A stretch of 64,000 nt of DNA from Polyodon spathula (GCF_017654505.1 NC_054548.1:30358774-30422773); one strand, 5' to 3'; numbered from the stretch's first letter, positions 1 through 11,512 are shown. Notes: a model not told the origin generated them from the letters alone. Program-made: numbers and translations.

Positions 1-1994
1 CTTGGTCTTGGCCATGTTGATCTTGAGGCCGACTGTGGCACCGGCCTGGTTGAGTTCAGTCAGTCGCTGCTGCACGTCGGCCACCGAGCTGCCGATCAGC
101 ACGATATCGTCGGCAAAGCGTAGGTGGTTGAGCCATCGGCCGTTGATCTTGATGCCGGTGTTGTCCCAGTTGAGCTGGCGGAATACGTGCTCCAGGCAGG
201 CGGTGAAAAGCTTGGGCGATATCGGGTCACCCTGCTTGACCCCACGGCCGACTGTGATGCGCAGTGGTCGGTCGAATAGGTTGATGTCAGTGGTGCAGCC
301 ACTGTTCAATTCCTGCAAGAGGGCTAGATACTCGTTACCGATGCCCTGTTGTTGAAGGGTGAGTAGCACGGCGTTCATCTCGGCTGTGTCAAAGGCCTTT
401 TCGTAGTCGACGAAGGCGAACACCAAGGGGGTCTTGTACTCACGGCTCTTTTCCAGCAGTTGGTTCAGCACATGGATGTGGTCCATGGTGCTGTAGCCGG
501 CCCTGAAGCCGGCTTGTTCGGGTGGCTGTTGTTCGTCTAACTGCTTGGCCAGTCGGTTGAGCAGCACCTTGGTGAACAGGAGCCAGATGGGCTGGTAGTT
601 GTTGAGCTGCTCGCGGTCGCCCTTCTTATACAGCAGCACTGTCCTGGCCGTCTTCCACTGGTCCGGGATCTTTCTTTGCGCAAAGTAGCGACTGAAAGTA
701 AACCTTTCTGAAGAAGGTCTTTGGTGTTGTCCGATATTCGGTTGGCTCGGTTGTTGGTGCTCGGCTTTGCAGCTGCATCGCGTGCTGACCGGAGCTTGTT
801 TGCGAATTGGTCGTAGTCGTTGGTGATGTTGTCGTCGGTCTGCGACCAGTTGGTTTTGTTGACGATGTGCCTGAAGACGGTTGGGTCGGTGGTGGACTGC
901 CGCTGTCACTGTGTCTTGTTGCTGGCTGCCAATGCGCGCTTCTCCACCCTGGCGTCGATGGCCAGTTTGGCCCTGAGCAGTCGGTGGTCGCTGCCAGTGC
1001 AGAACGCCTTCCCAATGACCAAGATGTCCTGGAGGATGTGGCGGTGGCTGCAGAGGATGTAGTCGATCTCGTTCTTGGTCGCCCCATTGGGCGACAGCCA
1101 CGTCTAGCGGCGGCCGAGGCGCTTCTGGAAGAAGCTGTTGCCGATGTAGAGCCGGTTGGACTCGGCCATTGCTGCCAGCCGCTCACCCCGTTCGTTCCGG
1201 TCGTCGCTGCCGGACGGGCCAATGAACTGCTCATTGTCCAGCCCCCAGCCCACCTTGGCATTGAAGTCGCCCATCAGGATGTGGTATGTGGCTCGATGGG
1301 CGATGGCCGCTTCGACAGCCTCGTAGAACAGCTCAATGTCGTCGTCGTCTGCAGCTGCCGTTGGCGCGTAGGCCTGCATGATGCGGTGGTCTTGTTGGGC
1401 AGCAGCAGTGTGAGCACACCGACTCGGGAGTTGGTCAGGTCGACCTCGTCTATGAAAGGCGCCCATCGCTTGGAGACGATAAAACAGACGCCGCCGACAG
1501 TCCTGTTCCCCTCGCCGGCGCCTAGAGCGACTGTCAACCCGTCTTCCCAGCGCACGTGCATCGGTTCTCGACGCCTCGTCTCGCACAAGCCAAGGATGTC
1601 GCACCTGATGTTGGCCTTTTCAGCGATGATGGTTGCCAGGTCAGTTTCCCTCGACATGGTCCTGGCGTTGAAGGTGGCGATGTCGAGGTTGGTGATCCGT
1701 TTCCGTGGTAGGTTTCCTGAAGACGGCCTACTACCTGAGATTCTTAGCAGCCCCTCGTCCTTGGCCTGATCGCTCCGCCGCTGTAGAACGGGCGCAGGGA
1801 CGTGCAGGGTACTGGGGCCCGTTTGTTTCGCTGTCGTAGCTAAGGCTTGACCGGCCCTTGGCTTGCTGGGCCTCTAGGACCTGTACCTCCCTATTTAGCT
1901 GGGTGTCTAGCGCTTTCTCAACCTGGTTGGACCTGCTGGAGATTGTTCCCTGCTGTACATTGCCGGCAGACACCCAGGGCCACCCCTCCGCCAC
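1..1994 (-). mobile_element. RTE-like non-LTR retrotransposon (LINE), endonuclease plus reverse transcriptase, degenerate and cut by window edge
   Basis: Read on the minus strand, about 1710 down to 1104 encodes an apurinic-type endonuclease. It begins with an NLDIATFNAR-like start, continues with LGLCETRR, and contains HILMGDFNAKVG (about 1290-1260), the catalytic D-x-N signature of these endonucleases. Further down the strand, about 300-1 encodes reverse-transcriptase palm motifs: GDPISPKLF followed by LRFADDIVLIGSS (about 125-85), the FADD box of the active site. The coding sequence changes frame at about 1390-1260 and again near 1100 and 700, so it is not intact. The 1731-1994 stretch upstream of the endonuclease has a minus-strand open frame and may be its 5' part. 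The region is clearly GC-richer than the rest of the window. Family knowledge: this EN+RT layout is typical of RTE/BovB-type LINEs. The exact clade is an inference. The 3' end lies left of the window. Confidence 0.85.
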
Positions 1995-2029
1995 ATTGAG
2001 GCATAGGGTAGGATTTGGACGGGAGGGAA

Positions 2030-2030
<1 letters not shown>

Positions 2031-2083
<53 letters not shown>

Positions 2084-2091
2084 TATATATA
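2031..2091. repeat. (TA)n microsatellite, left part
   Basis: Uninterrupted TA dinucleotides with one AA slip. It ends exactly at the TA that borders the Tc1-like element, and a matching (TA)n tract continues on the other side at 3715-3788. Confidence 0.95.
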
Positions 2092-3714
2092 CACTACCTG
2101 TCAAAAGTTTTCGAACACCTCAATTTTTCAAGGATTTATTGAAATTTGCGCAGTTTAATGTCTCAATGTACTCTGAAATTAAAGCTTAGAACAAATAAAC
2201 AATTGGAGATAAAAAAAGAAATCATGGAATCGTTTTGTTTAACAAAATTTAATCCAAATTTTTGACTCATCAAAGTAGCCACCTTTTGCAACTATAACAG
2301 CCGAACACACGCGTAGCATTCTTCCTACAATGGAAATCAAATATTGTTCGGAAAGTTCTTCCCAACACTGTTGCAGAAGTTCCCACAAATGTGTTGCACT
2401 TGTAGGTTGCTTTGCTTTCACCCTTTTGTCCAGTTCATCCCAAACCAGCTCGATGGGGTTTAGTCTGGAGACTGTGCTGGCCATTCCATGATTTGAACCC
2501 TACCATCTTATTCTTTTCTTCTAAGGTAGTTCTGACATAGCCTGGAGGTATGATTTGGGTCATTATCTTGCTGTAGGATGAACCCCTGTCCAACTAGACG
2601 TATACCAGAGGGTATTGCATGGCATTGCAAAATGCTGTGGTAGCTGTTTTGGTTCAGGGTGCCACTCACTCTGTGCAAGTCGCCGACTCTGGATCTAGCA
2701 AAAGAGCCCCAGACCATCATGCTTCCTCCTCCATGTTTGACAGTTGGTGTCACACACAGAGGAACCACCCTTTTGCCTACTCGACGGCGTACAAAAACCC
2801 TGCGTGATGAACCTAAGATTTCAAATTTTGATTCATCGGTCCATAAGACATTCTTCCAGTCTTCAGTAGTCCACTGGCAGTGCTTCATGGTCCAGGCAAG
2901 CCTCGTTTTATTATTATGCCAACTTAGCAATGGCTTTCTTACTGCCACTTGACCTGTCATACCTGCAGCTCGAAGTCTTCTCTTCACAGTTGAAACTGAG
3001 ACTTGCTTACTTCGATCAGTGTTAAGCGGTGCTTGAAGCTGTTGTCCTGTGAGTCGCCTATCACACAAGCTGTTGACTCTCAGAAACTTGTCTTCTGATT
3101 CTGTTGTGGCTTTGGGTCTGCCAAACCTCTTCCTGTCAGAGTTTCCTCCAGTTTCCATGTGTCTTTTGATGGTCTAGGAAACTGTACTCACTGACTCCTT
3201 GGCTTTCTTTACAATTTCTCTAAAGGAAAGACCTACACTTTTAAGGGTTATAATGGTCTGTCTGTCTTCCTTTGTTAATTGCCTTTTTCTCGCCATTATG
3301 ATAGCAATATACTACTTCCTGGAGTACAATTCTGTCCAAATAATGCTTATGAGGGTGTAGTAACACAGTCTGTTCCAACACTGCTTTCATACAGACAGAG
3401 GGTTTGTAAGTAATCAACAAAATTTGGGAAACCTGTAGGAATTGTTAGCATCAACTTTCAAGGCTTAATTTACTTCCATTGTTGCAGAACAGCTGTAAGT
3501 TGTTAACCCATTAATTGTTCCCTGAAAAAGGCCTTTCTGTATAACTCTGAAATGTACATTATTTTTCAGTTTTTGGTAGCCTAAACTTTTTTTTAACCAG
3601 TGGCAGTTTACCGCTTACCATTTTACCATTTCAAATTATTCACTGGACTTGAACTGCTTAAATTTCAATAAAAACTGTAAAATGGGGGTGTTCTAAAACT
3701 TTTGCCTGGTAGTG
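2092..3714 (-). mobile_element. Tc1-like transposon inserted in a (TA)n array
   Basis: Terminal inverted repeats are visible: the left end reads CACTACCTGTCAAAAGTTTT and the right end is its inverse with about 85-90% identity over about 28 bp (3687-3714). Both ends abut TA, the invariant Tc1/mariner target site, and both flanks are (TA)n. Length is 1623 bp, normal for a fish Tc1 element. The internal minus-strand transposase gene is broken (separate entry). Confidence 0.93.
2239..3296 (-). pseudogene. Tc1-like transposase, inactivated
   Basis: The minus-strand reading starts with ATG at 3296 (MARKRQLTKEDRQTII) and shows the N-terminal paired-like helix-turn-helix region. An in-frame TAG lies near 3172, just before TIKRHMETGG. 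The catalytic part follows: WTDESKFE carries the first Asp of the DDE triad, VKHGGGSMMVWG follows, and FILQQDNDPNHTS carries the second Asp. A frame break near 2508 separates it from SPDLNPIELVWDELDKR, which carries the third acidic residue. The two lesions make it non-functional as read. Other members of this superfamily are about 340 residues. Confidence 0.92.

Positions 3715-3788
<74 letters not shown>
3715..3788. repeat. (TA)n microsatellite, right part
   Basis: TA dinucleotides with a few TG interruptions at the left. With 2031-2091 it looks like a single array split by transposon insertion. Confidence 0.93.
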
Positions 3789-3791
<3 letters not shown>

Positions 3792-3959
3792 GAAGGTGAC
3801 CACTCAGGACATTACTAAGGGTTAAGCTAGGTGAATCGGATTTATGTTTATTCCATGGTATGTCCATAAATTTAAGAAACATCAATCATTTGGTGAGATA
3901 AATTCAGCAAATTTCTAGAGTAAAACGGGTGAAACTGAAAGACAGTTAAAATAGCTGAA

Positions 3960-4790
3960 ATAAAGCCTAAAAAAGCGGTCATATTTTCTGATTCTTTAAG
4001 TGTACTTATTGCATTAAAAGGGGAGTTTTTTAATAGAAGAGATATCATGTTTGAAATAATGCAACAATATAAGGAATGGACTATAATGGGAATTGAAGTG
4101 ATTTAAGTTTGAATTCCTGGTCACTGGCATTCTGAGCAATGAGATGGCAGATCTTGCAACAAAAAAATGGGTTAAAAAGAGAAGAGATTGATTTGGTGAT
4201 TCCACTGGGGTTGCAGGAAATGGGAGTCTATGTGAAAAAAAATGATAGTAAAAGAATGGCAGTAGGGATGGGATGAAAGCATAAAAGGAAGACTTTATCA
4301 TAATATCCAGAAAGAGGTGAATAATAGTTGGGTGAATAAAGGATTGGGAAGGAAAGAGGAAAGAGCATTGGATATGTTAAGGATTGGGCATAGTTCTTTA
4401 AATTAACACCTATTAAGACTGGGGAGGCATGAAGATGGAAAGTGTGAAAAATTTAAAGTTGCAGAAACAGAACATTGTTTATTAAAATGTGAGAAATATG
4501 AGAAGAGAAGGAGAATGGAAAGGAGGCTGAGGGAAATGGAGGTGTATGAGGTCGACATAAAGAACTTGTTGGGAAAAGGGAAAGAGGAAGGGAGACTGAA
4601 AAGAGATAATATACTGATGAAATATGTAAAGGAAACAGAAAAAGAAGGGAAGTTATAAGTAATAAATAAAGATGACAGAAACATTAAGTAAAATAAAGAC
4701 AGACAAAGGACTACAGATAGAGGGCGCTAATCATCTAAAATAATAGATGGAATGCGCCCTATAGATTAACCAGAAGAAACCGAGACAATT
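3960..4790 (+). mobile_element. LINE ORF2 C-terminal fragment with RNase H and zinc-knuckle remnants
   Basis: The + strand reads IFSDSLSVLIALKG (about 3980), then ILSNEMADLATKKW (about 4130-4170). These match the RNase H core D-S and the 'GxxxNExAD' helix that lies near the end of LINE-encoded RNase H domains. Farther on, RHEDGKCEKFKVAETEHCLLKCEKYEKRRR (about 4425-4520), given here in shortened form as GKCEKF...EHCLLKC, is the Cys/His knuckle that follows RNase H in I/Nimb-type LINEs. Stops and frame breaks are present, so it is a remnant. Similar open frames on the opposite strand are shadows. The probable 3' end is the 'agagggcgc' stretch at 4720-4760. The clade assignment is inferred. Confidence 0.7.
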
Positions 4791-5135
4791 GGACGTTACT
4801 ACGAGTTTACAATCTTGTTGCAGTCTCCGCTATTGAGAGTATTGCCGTTCTGAGTCTAGATGGAAACCTATCCCAGCATGCCTGACAGTGAACGCAGGAA
4901 AGGATGGTGAAGCTAAGATGGCAGCACTGAGGGTGCAGCCTGTCCGGGTTCAAGAAAAATACAAGGAACAAATCAAAACAAAGGACACGCCACGAAATAA
5001 AAAAAAAAAAAAAAAAAAAAAAGCAACGTCGGACAAGGAAAGGAGACAGCATGGCTTGAAATGGTGGAGTCCCGGAAATAATTATTACATTACCTTGCTG
5101 AAAAGACAGGATATTTCGTATTTGCAGAAGGGAGC

Positions 5136-5136
<1 letters not shown>
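4791..5136. other. 5' flank of MYCBP2 first coding exon; poly(A) run, no recognised gene
   Basis: A run of about 24 A's lies at 4999-5023. The segment contains GAAGCTAAGATGGCAG (about 4909), an ATG in a moderately GC context, but the frame after it reads through the poly(A) and a (TA)n array and matches nothing known. It could be upstream untranslated sequence of MYCBP2 or the tail of a retroposon. I see no TATA box or CpG island that would fix a transcription start. Confidence 0.3.

Positions 5137-5199
<63 letters not shown>
5137..5199. repeat. (TA)n microsatellite upstream of exon 1
   Basis: About 31 perfect TA units, 160 bp before the MYCBP2 start codon. Confidence 0.95.
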
Positions 5200-5202
<3 letters not shown>

Positions 5203-5359
5203 CCGTTTCATTTGAAGATTTGTGGATAAAATGATTTTTGTGGCAACATTTAAACGATATCTTCTGTAGTTGTACTGTGAGCTTACTGACAGGCTTAACG
5301 ATCTGTTTTTTATATATTATTTTGTTATAATATACAAATTGATCTACAGTACACGGGTG

Positions 5360-5628
5360 ATGTGTGCTGCTGCTTTTGCAGCAGGGACTGGTGGGCTTCT
5401 GTCAACCTGTGCGCCCTCTGTGGGGTTGGGTGACAGGGTCAGTTCTGGAGTAGGTTCGGATTTTTCTAGCATTGGACCAGGTATGGGTGCGTGTCCCGGT
5501 ATCGGGTCCCAGTCAGATTGCCGGGGTCGGTACCAGCTGCTTTTGTCAGGGAGAGCACTGGCTGATAGATACCGAAGAATATACACCGCAGCGATCAGCG
5601 ACAAAGAGCAAGGGATCAATCAGGGAAG
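5360..5628 (+). CDS. MYCBP2: MYCBP2 coding exon 1 (residues 1-89)
   Basis: Begins MCAAAFAAGTGG and ends with the strongly conserved block RGRYQLLLSGRALADRYRRI followed by YTAAISDKEQG. The ATG at 5360 is the first in frame after an in-frame TAG at 5267, and it matches the MCAA start region of vertebrate orthologues. Residues 1-50 are Gly/Ser/Pro-rich and low in conservation, as in the family; the last 38 are nearly invariant. The donor is AAG|GTGAGT at 5629, and the exon ends two bases into a codon (AG), completed by G at the start of exon 2 to give Arg. No CpG-rich promoter is visible just upstream, so an additional non-coding first exon is possible. Confidence 0.95.
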
Positions 5629-5716
5629 GTGAGTGTGAAACATAACAAATAGACAGTACATAAATTACTGAATATAAAGCCAACGCTTTAAAATTTACAC
5701 CTGATACTACTGTATG

Positions 5717-5718
<2 letters not shown>
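5629..5718. other. Intron 1 start, donor side
   Basis: The GTGAGT donor is followed by unique AT-rich sequence up to a (TA)n array. Confidence 0.7.

Positions 5719-5789
<71 letters not shown>
5719..5789. repeat. (TA)n microsatellite in intron 1
   Basis: TA dinucleotides with one TT slip near 5764, beginning 90 bp after the exon 1 donor. Confidence 0.95.
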
Positions 5790-8583
5790 GCATAAGCTTT
5801 GTAAGCATAGCACATGCATATTATAATATGTCATAGGTGTTTGTATACTTTTTGATAATTCTGTACACCCTTTGATGTATTTTGTCCTCTGTGTGTATGC
5901 AGATTGATAAGTGTGTAGTGTCACACCAAGAACGTTGCAGAGGTATAGCCTTGGGTAGATCGTAAATGAGAAAATATGATGTAAAATTAACGTTTGTGTA
6001 TTTCATCACCTTGCTACAATTTAGATCACCACAAATATTGTACTATATATGTTCATTAATATTTCATGAGTAAAAAAAGAATAAAAGCAGTGCGGGCCTA
6101 GCATCATGGGGCTGGAGTTACCAGTCCTACTCTGACAACGCACTCGGAAGAATGGCTCTTGACAGTGTGGGTACATCGTGCTGGGTGAAAACGTTTTGTG
6201 TCTTTCTGCTAGTACAGATGTGTAAAGAAAGACATTTAAATTCGGGATTATCATCAACATGTCATTTTTACTTGCAGATTATATTTGTTTATTGCCTATA
6301 TTTGTATGACACCAAGTAGTCGAGACAACACAATGTAATAGCGGTGCTACATGTTATTGCTTCCAGTGTGTTATTTAAGGCCTTTTGTAAATTGGTCTGG
6401 CGAAACCTGCTATGCGGTAATAAAACTCTGTATTTCGCAATTGCTTCTAGTACGCTGCTAGCATCCAAAACGTTTGCTAATAACTTACAACTGCATGTTA
6501 ATAAAAATAAAGAGTAAATAAAGCCCTCAATTTTTTTTAAAACAAATGACACCCAGGAAAAACAACCATGCACGTATTTACTGTAAATAATTTTAGTACA
6601 TGAAGGGCGGTGTTGCATCAAAATAAAAAGCTGCCGGGGAATCCACTATTCTATAAACATTTTGACGTTATTTGCGTCACGTTTGTTTTCAAACGTGTTA
6701 ACATTTATTGCATTGATAATTTTGTCGAATTCACATAGGTGACATGGAAACCATTTTTTTTTTTTTTTTTTTTTTTGGAAAACGATTATTTTCTACCCTG
6801 TTCTTCATTATGTATCCTACAAGGGTAAACGAATTACAGATTGTAATGCAGGGGTTTCACTTGGGTGGAGCTTTGTTTTTCTTCCTTCTTATAGGGATGT
6901 GCGCTTAAATAGATCAACTGGATGATGTACTGAGCAAGACAAGTGTATCTATCAGTGGTCGCATAGATTGATTAAATTAATCCATTGGTTACTACGTATT
7001 TATTGATAACGTTGGTATATATAGCATTCGATTCTCTTCTGTACACAGGTGTATTTTTTGTAAACATTTGTACATATTGACAATATAAAAATATAATCTG
7101 GTCTGCCTTATAAGCATGTAAAAGAAAGAAACCAGTTAGCTGTAATGTGATGACATCATGGGCTTTTGTAGCATACACAAGTCAGTAGTAGTGGTGAGGT
7201 GATGTTTTGAAATGTCTGCATTCACTTCTATCAGTCAATGGAACATTGGAGCTTGTTAGATAGGAATTGAAATATGCCAACACTTTGGGGTATGTAGTGG
7301 TCAAATATGACCTGACTGTTGATTCTTGGGTATTCCTCTGTAATGGTGTATTATTGCATTATATTTTTGTTACATTACTTTTAAGATTTGCACATATTGT
7401 TTAATACTATTCAAATAGTTTGTCAATGCCAGTCAATAACTGATGAACAGCTTTTGATTACAATTGTCCCAGTGTTAAAAATATAACTGAAAACAAACAT
7501 TTTACCATCAACCATGCATATACTGTAATAGAGAAAACAACCTCACTGTTGCTCTCGTTTTAAATAAAGCTTAAATACACTTCCTTTTAAAACAGTTCCT
7601 TAAATAATAACAAATGACGAGGCATTTTTTAACTGTACATTAAAAATGATAGCCTCTAAGTAACATGAAATAGTTGATCATGACATGTTTGCACATTTAA
7701 ATCATAGATTGTAATACTTTCAGTCGCTTGCACTAAACTATAGTATGTGATCATTATTGAATTGGAGCTGCTGTAGGTATATTTAAAAAATGAATGTGAC
7801 AGGCAGTCAGACGATACCTCCAAATACAGCCAGATTCTGAAACATATTCTGACTTCTAGAAATTCCTTTTTGAGTTTTGTCATTATTGTAGAAGCAGTTC
7901 TCAAATTACAGTAACTAAAGGTGTGCAGTAAGATTACTTACCTCTACCTACTGTACCTGTTTGGGCTTGAAGGAGGACGTTTACCTTTTCAAGCACAAAC
8001 TTGGCTGTCTGGTAATGTTATCGGTCCAGCTGTATTGTTATTCAGCACAGTTTTTAATTATACTTCTATTTCTTTCAATCAAGTTCACCATATTTGATGT
8101 AGATCAAATGTATTAGAATGAAACCTTGTTCTGCGTCTTCGTGTATAGGAGAAAACAGACTGACTGATTTTATTTAATTTTTGTATTTTTTTGTTTTAAT
8201 TTTTACAGCAGAATTCCACCCCACCCCCCACCCCACAGGAATCATATAAGGTTTATTAAACGCCTTTTATGTGTGGCAAAGCCACTTCATTCATGTTATT
8301 CAGGTTTAGAAGTTAGCCAGCTTTAAATGGCATTAATGGTCAATGTCTCAGTTGTGACCGCACCATATTACAGCATGGATGCATTTGAGTGGACGTGTTT
8401 CAGTTTTCAGGTTTTGCAGTGTGTGTTTATGTGGTTAAAACTTATGGAGGAGAAGTATTTTAATTCATACATTCCACCCCTTTTCATTTTGTTAGAGCAG
8501 TAGCATTTTTTGTCTCAATGCAGGAAATGAATGAAATTAGGATTTGACTCATCCTTTTGGTGTTTTGTGTTGAAAAGCAATGA

Positions 8584-8584
<1 letters not shown>
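5790..8584. other. Intron 1 unique sequence, no gene seen
   Basis: AT-rich intronic DNA. Short open frames on either strand match nothing I recognise. A T-run lies at 6755-6776 and a C-rich CACCCC stretch near 8218-8236. I see no mobile-element termini or RNA gene in it. Confidence 0.6.

Positions 8585-8632
<48 letters not shown>
8585..8632. repeat. (AC)n microsatellite abutting a Tc1-like element
   Basis: 24 AC units running directly into the left terminal repeat of the next element. Confidence 0.95.
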
Positions 8633-8633
<1 letters not shown>

Positions 8634-10143
8634 AGTGGCTTGCAAAAGTATTCAGACCCCTGGCCAGTTCTCTCATATTACTGAATTACAAATGGTACAT
8701 TGAAATTTTGTTCTGTTCGATATTTTATTTTAAATCACTTTAACTCAAAATCAATTATTGTAAGGTGACATTGGTTTTATGTTGGGAAATATTTTTAAGA
8801 AAAATAAAAAACGGAATAATCTTGCTTGCATAAGTATTTAACCCCAACACATTAATATTTGGTAGAGCCACCTTTTGCTGCAATAACAGCTTTAAGTCTT
8901 TTGAGGTAAGCATGTACCAGCTTTGCACAAAGTGTCGGAGTGATTTTGGCTCATTCTTCTTGGCAGATTTGCTCCAGGTTGTTCAGGTTGGTTGGACGAC
9001 GCTTGTGGACCGCAATTTTCAAATAATGCCACAGATTCTCAATGGGATTGAGATCAGGACTTTGACTGGGCCACTGTAGAACATTCACCTTTTTGTTCTT
9101 GAGCCATTCCAGTGTTGCTTTGGCCTTGTGCTTGGGATCATTGTCCTGCTGAAAAGTGAATTTCCTTCCAAGCTTCAGTTTTTTAGCTGACTGAAGCAGA
9201 TTCTTTTGCAGTATTTTCCTGTATTTTGCTCCATCCATTCTTCCTTCAATTGTAACAAGATGCCCAGTCCCTGCTGATGAGAAGCATCCCCACAGCATGA
9301 TGCTGCCACCACCATACTTCCCCGTAGGGATGGTGTGTCTTGAGGCATGGGCAGTGTTAGGTTTGCCCCACACATAGCGCTTTGAGTTTTGGCCAAAAAG
9401 CTCTGTCTTGGTCTCATCTGACCACAAAACCTTTTCCCACATTGCAGCTGGGTCACTCTCATGCTTTCTGGCAAATTCCAGATGTGCTTTCAGATGGTAC
9501 TTTTTGAGTAACGGCTTCTTTCTTGCCACCCTCCCATACATGCCAGTTCTATGCAGAGCTCTTGATATGGTTGACTGGTGCACCATTACTCCACTTCCAG
9601 CCACTGAACTCTGTAGCGCCTTCAAAGTGATTGTTGGCCTCTCTGTGGCTTCTCTCACAAGTCTCCTTCTTGTTTGAGCGCTGAGTTTTGAGGGACGGCC
9701 TTTTCTTGGCAGTGCCTGGGTGGTGTGATACAGCTTCCACTTCCTGATTGTTGATCCAACTGTGCTCACTGGGATATCCAAAAACTTCATTTTCCTTCAG
9801 ATTCACAGCCTTACCAATGATCCTTCAACAGTGGGGTTTTTATCCAGAAAATGTGACAGCAACTTTAATGGTTCACAGGTGGAGGTCAATGGTAAGGTAA
9901 TTGTGTCCTCGTTAGGGCAATTTCTTTCATCGGTGCAAACTGGGAGCTTCCACAGCACAGGGGTTGACTACTTATGCAAGCAAGATATTTCAGATTTTTC
10001 TTTTTTCTTAAAAATATTTCCGAACAAAAAAACAATATCATCTTACAATAATTGATTCTGAGTTTCAGTGTTTAAAAATAAAAAATCAAACAGAACGAAA
10101 TTTCAGTGTAGTATTTGGAATTCAGTAATATGAGCGAATTGGT

Positions 10144-10147
<4 letters not shown>
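8633..10147 (-). mobile_element. Tc1-like transposon (IR/DR type), right terminus missing
   Basis: The left inverted repeat starts CAGTGGCTTGCAAAAG and extends about 200 bp. The inverted copy at about 9955-10147 stops short of its outer ~35 bp, where a (GT)n tract begins. It is the same family as 14715-16344, in opposite orientation. The minus-strand transposase gene is entered separately. Confidence 0.92.
8885..9790 (-). pseudogene. Tc1-like transposase, nearly full length
   Basis: The minus-strand frame from 9790 runs 279 residues without a stop: FLDIPVSTVGSTIRKW (paired-like HTH), KGRPSKLSAQTRRRL (GRPR-like hook and second HTH), WSDETKTELFGQ (first catalytic Asp), YGGGSIMLWGCFSSAG, FTFQQDNDPKHKAKAT (second Asp) and SPDLNPIENLWHYLKI (third acidic residue, E). 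It stops after QICQEE, where the related + strand copy also has TGA, about 30 codons before the AAKGGSTKY end. The first ~30 residues upstream of FLDIPVS are missing compared with the copy at 15099, probably by a deletion near 9790. The catalytic core is among the best preserved in the window, but both ends are damaged. Confidence 0.88.

Positions 10148-10177
<30 letters not shown>
10148..10177. repeat. (GT)n bridge between two Tc1-like elements
   Basis: About 15 GT units replace the outer right terminus of one element and the left terminus of the next. No unique sequence separates the two. Confidence 0.93.
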
Positions 10178-10178
<1 letters not shown>

Positions 10179-11506
10179 TAGATGTGAAAACCCTTTGCCT
10201 TCAAAACAGCATCAGTTCTTCTAGGTACAGTTGCACAAAGTCAGGGATATTGGAGGCATATAGTCAGGTGTATGATTAAACAATTATACCAAACAGGTGC
10301 TAATGATCATCAATTCAATATGTAGGTTGAAACACTATTAACATTAACTGAAACAGCTTTGTAGGAGGAATAAAACTGGGTGAGGAACATCCAAACTCAG
10401 CTAACAAGGTGAGGTTGCTGAAGACAGTTTACTGTCAGAAGTCATACACCATGGCAAGACTGAGCACAGCAACAAGACACAAGGTAGTTATACTGTATCA
10501 GCAAGGTCTCTCCCAGGCAGAAATTTCAAGGCAGACAGGGGTTTCCAGATGTGCTGTCCAAGTTCTTTTGAAGAAGCACAAAGAAACGGGCAATATTGAG
10601 GACCGTAGATGCAGTGGTCGACCAAGGAAACTTATTGCAGCAGATGAAAGACACATCATGCTTACTTTCCTTCGCAATCGTGAGATGTCCAGCAATGCCA
10701 TCAGCTCAGAATTGGCAGAAACCAGTGGGATCCCGGTACACCCATCTACTGTCCGGCAACAGTACAGGCCAAGCGACTCAACTATGCACGAAAACACAGG
10801 AACTGGGGTGCAATAAAATGGCAGCAGGTGCTCTGGACTGATGAGTCAAAATTTTAAATATTTGGCTGTAGCAGAAGGCAGTTTGTTCGCCGAAGGGCTA
10901 GAGAGCTGTACACGTATGAGTGTCTGCAGGCAACAGTGAAGCATGGTGGAGGTTTCTTGCAAGTGTGGGGCTGCATTTCCTCAAATGGAGTTGGGGATTG
11001 GTGAGCAGTACAGGCAGATACTTATCCGTCATGCAATACCATCAGGGAGGCATCTGATTGGCCCCAAATTAATTCTGCAGCATGACAACGACCCCAAAGT
11101 TACAGCTAAAGTCATTAAGAGCTATCTTCACCGTAAAGAAGAATAAGGAGTCCTGGAAGTGATGGTATGGCCTCCACAGAGCCCTGATCTCAACATCATC
11201 GAGTCTGTCTGGGATTGCATGAAGAGAGAAAAGCAACTGAGGCTGCCTAAATCCACAGAAGAACTGTGGTTAGTTCTCCAAAATGTTTGGGCCAACCTAC
11301 CTGCCAAGTTCCTTCATAAACTGTGTGCAAGTATACTTAGAAGAACTGATGCTGTTTTGAAGGTAAAGGGTGGTCACACCAAATATTGTTTTGATGTAGA
11401 TTTTTCTTTTGTTCATTAACTTTGCATTTAGTTAATTGATAAATATAACCTATTAACATGTCTATTTTTGAAAGCATTTTTTCACACCTGTCTAAAACAT
11501 TTGCAC

Positions 11507-11512
<6 letters not shown>
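10178..11512 (+). mobile_element. Tc1-like transposon, second family, left terminus missing
   Basis: The right end (about 11450-11512) carries ACATGTCTATTTTTGAAAGC and CTAAAACATTTGCACAGTAC, identical in plan to both termini of the intact-ended copy at 41698-42947. The left ~75-bp terminal repeat is absent and replaced by (GT)n. The transposase is entered separately. The right end lands in (TA)n. Confidence 0.9.
10451..11388 (+). pseudogene. Tc1-like transposase, broken
   Basis: ATG at 10451 (MARLSTATRHKVVILYQQGL) starts a clear HTH region, QAEISRQTGVSRCAVQ, and a GRPR-type linker, SGRPRKL. After HPSTVR, near 10755, about 80 bp is missing compared with relatives and the frame shifts. TAA stops follow (10816 and near 10857). 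The later catalytic region is recognisable in other frames: LQHDNDPKVTAKV (about 11079-11115), then a TAA near 11144, then SPDLNIIESVWDCMKREK. It cannot encode an active enzyme. Confidence 0.9.

Noticed and set aside
807..1769. A 320-codon + strand open frame
   Set aside because: It is the antisense shadow of the minus-strand RTE endonuclease in GC-rich DNA. The real signals (HILMGDFNAKVG, FADD) are on the other strand.
4014..4684. Minus-strand open frames rich in Ser/Phe/Leu
   Set aside because: Antisense shadows of the purine-rich LINE RNase H/zinc remnant on the + strand.
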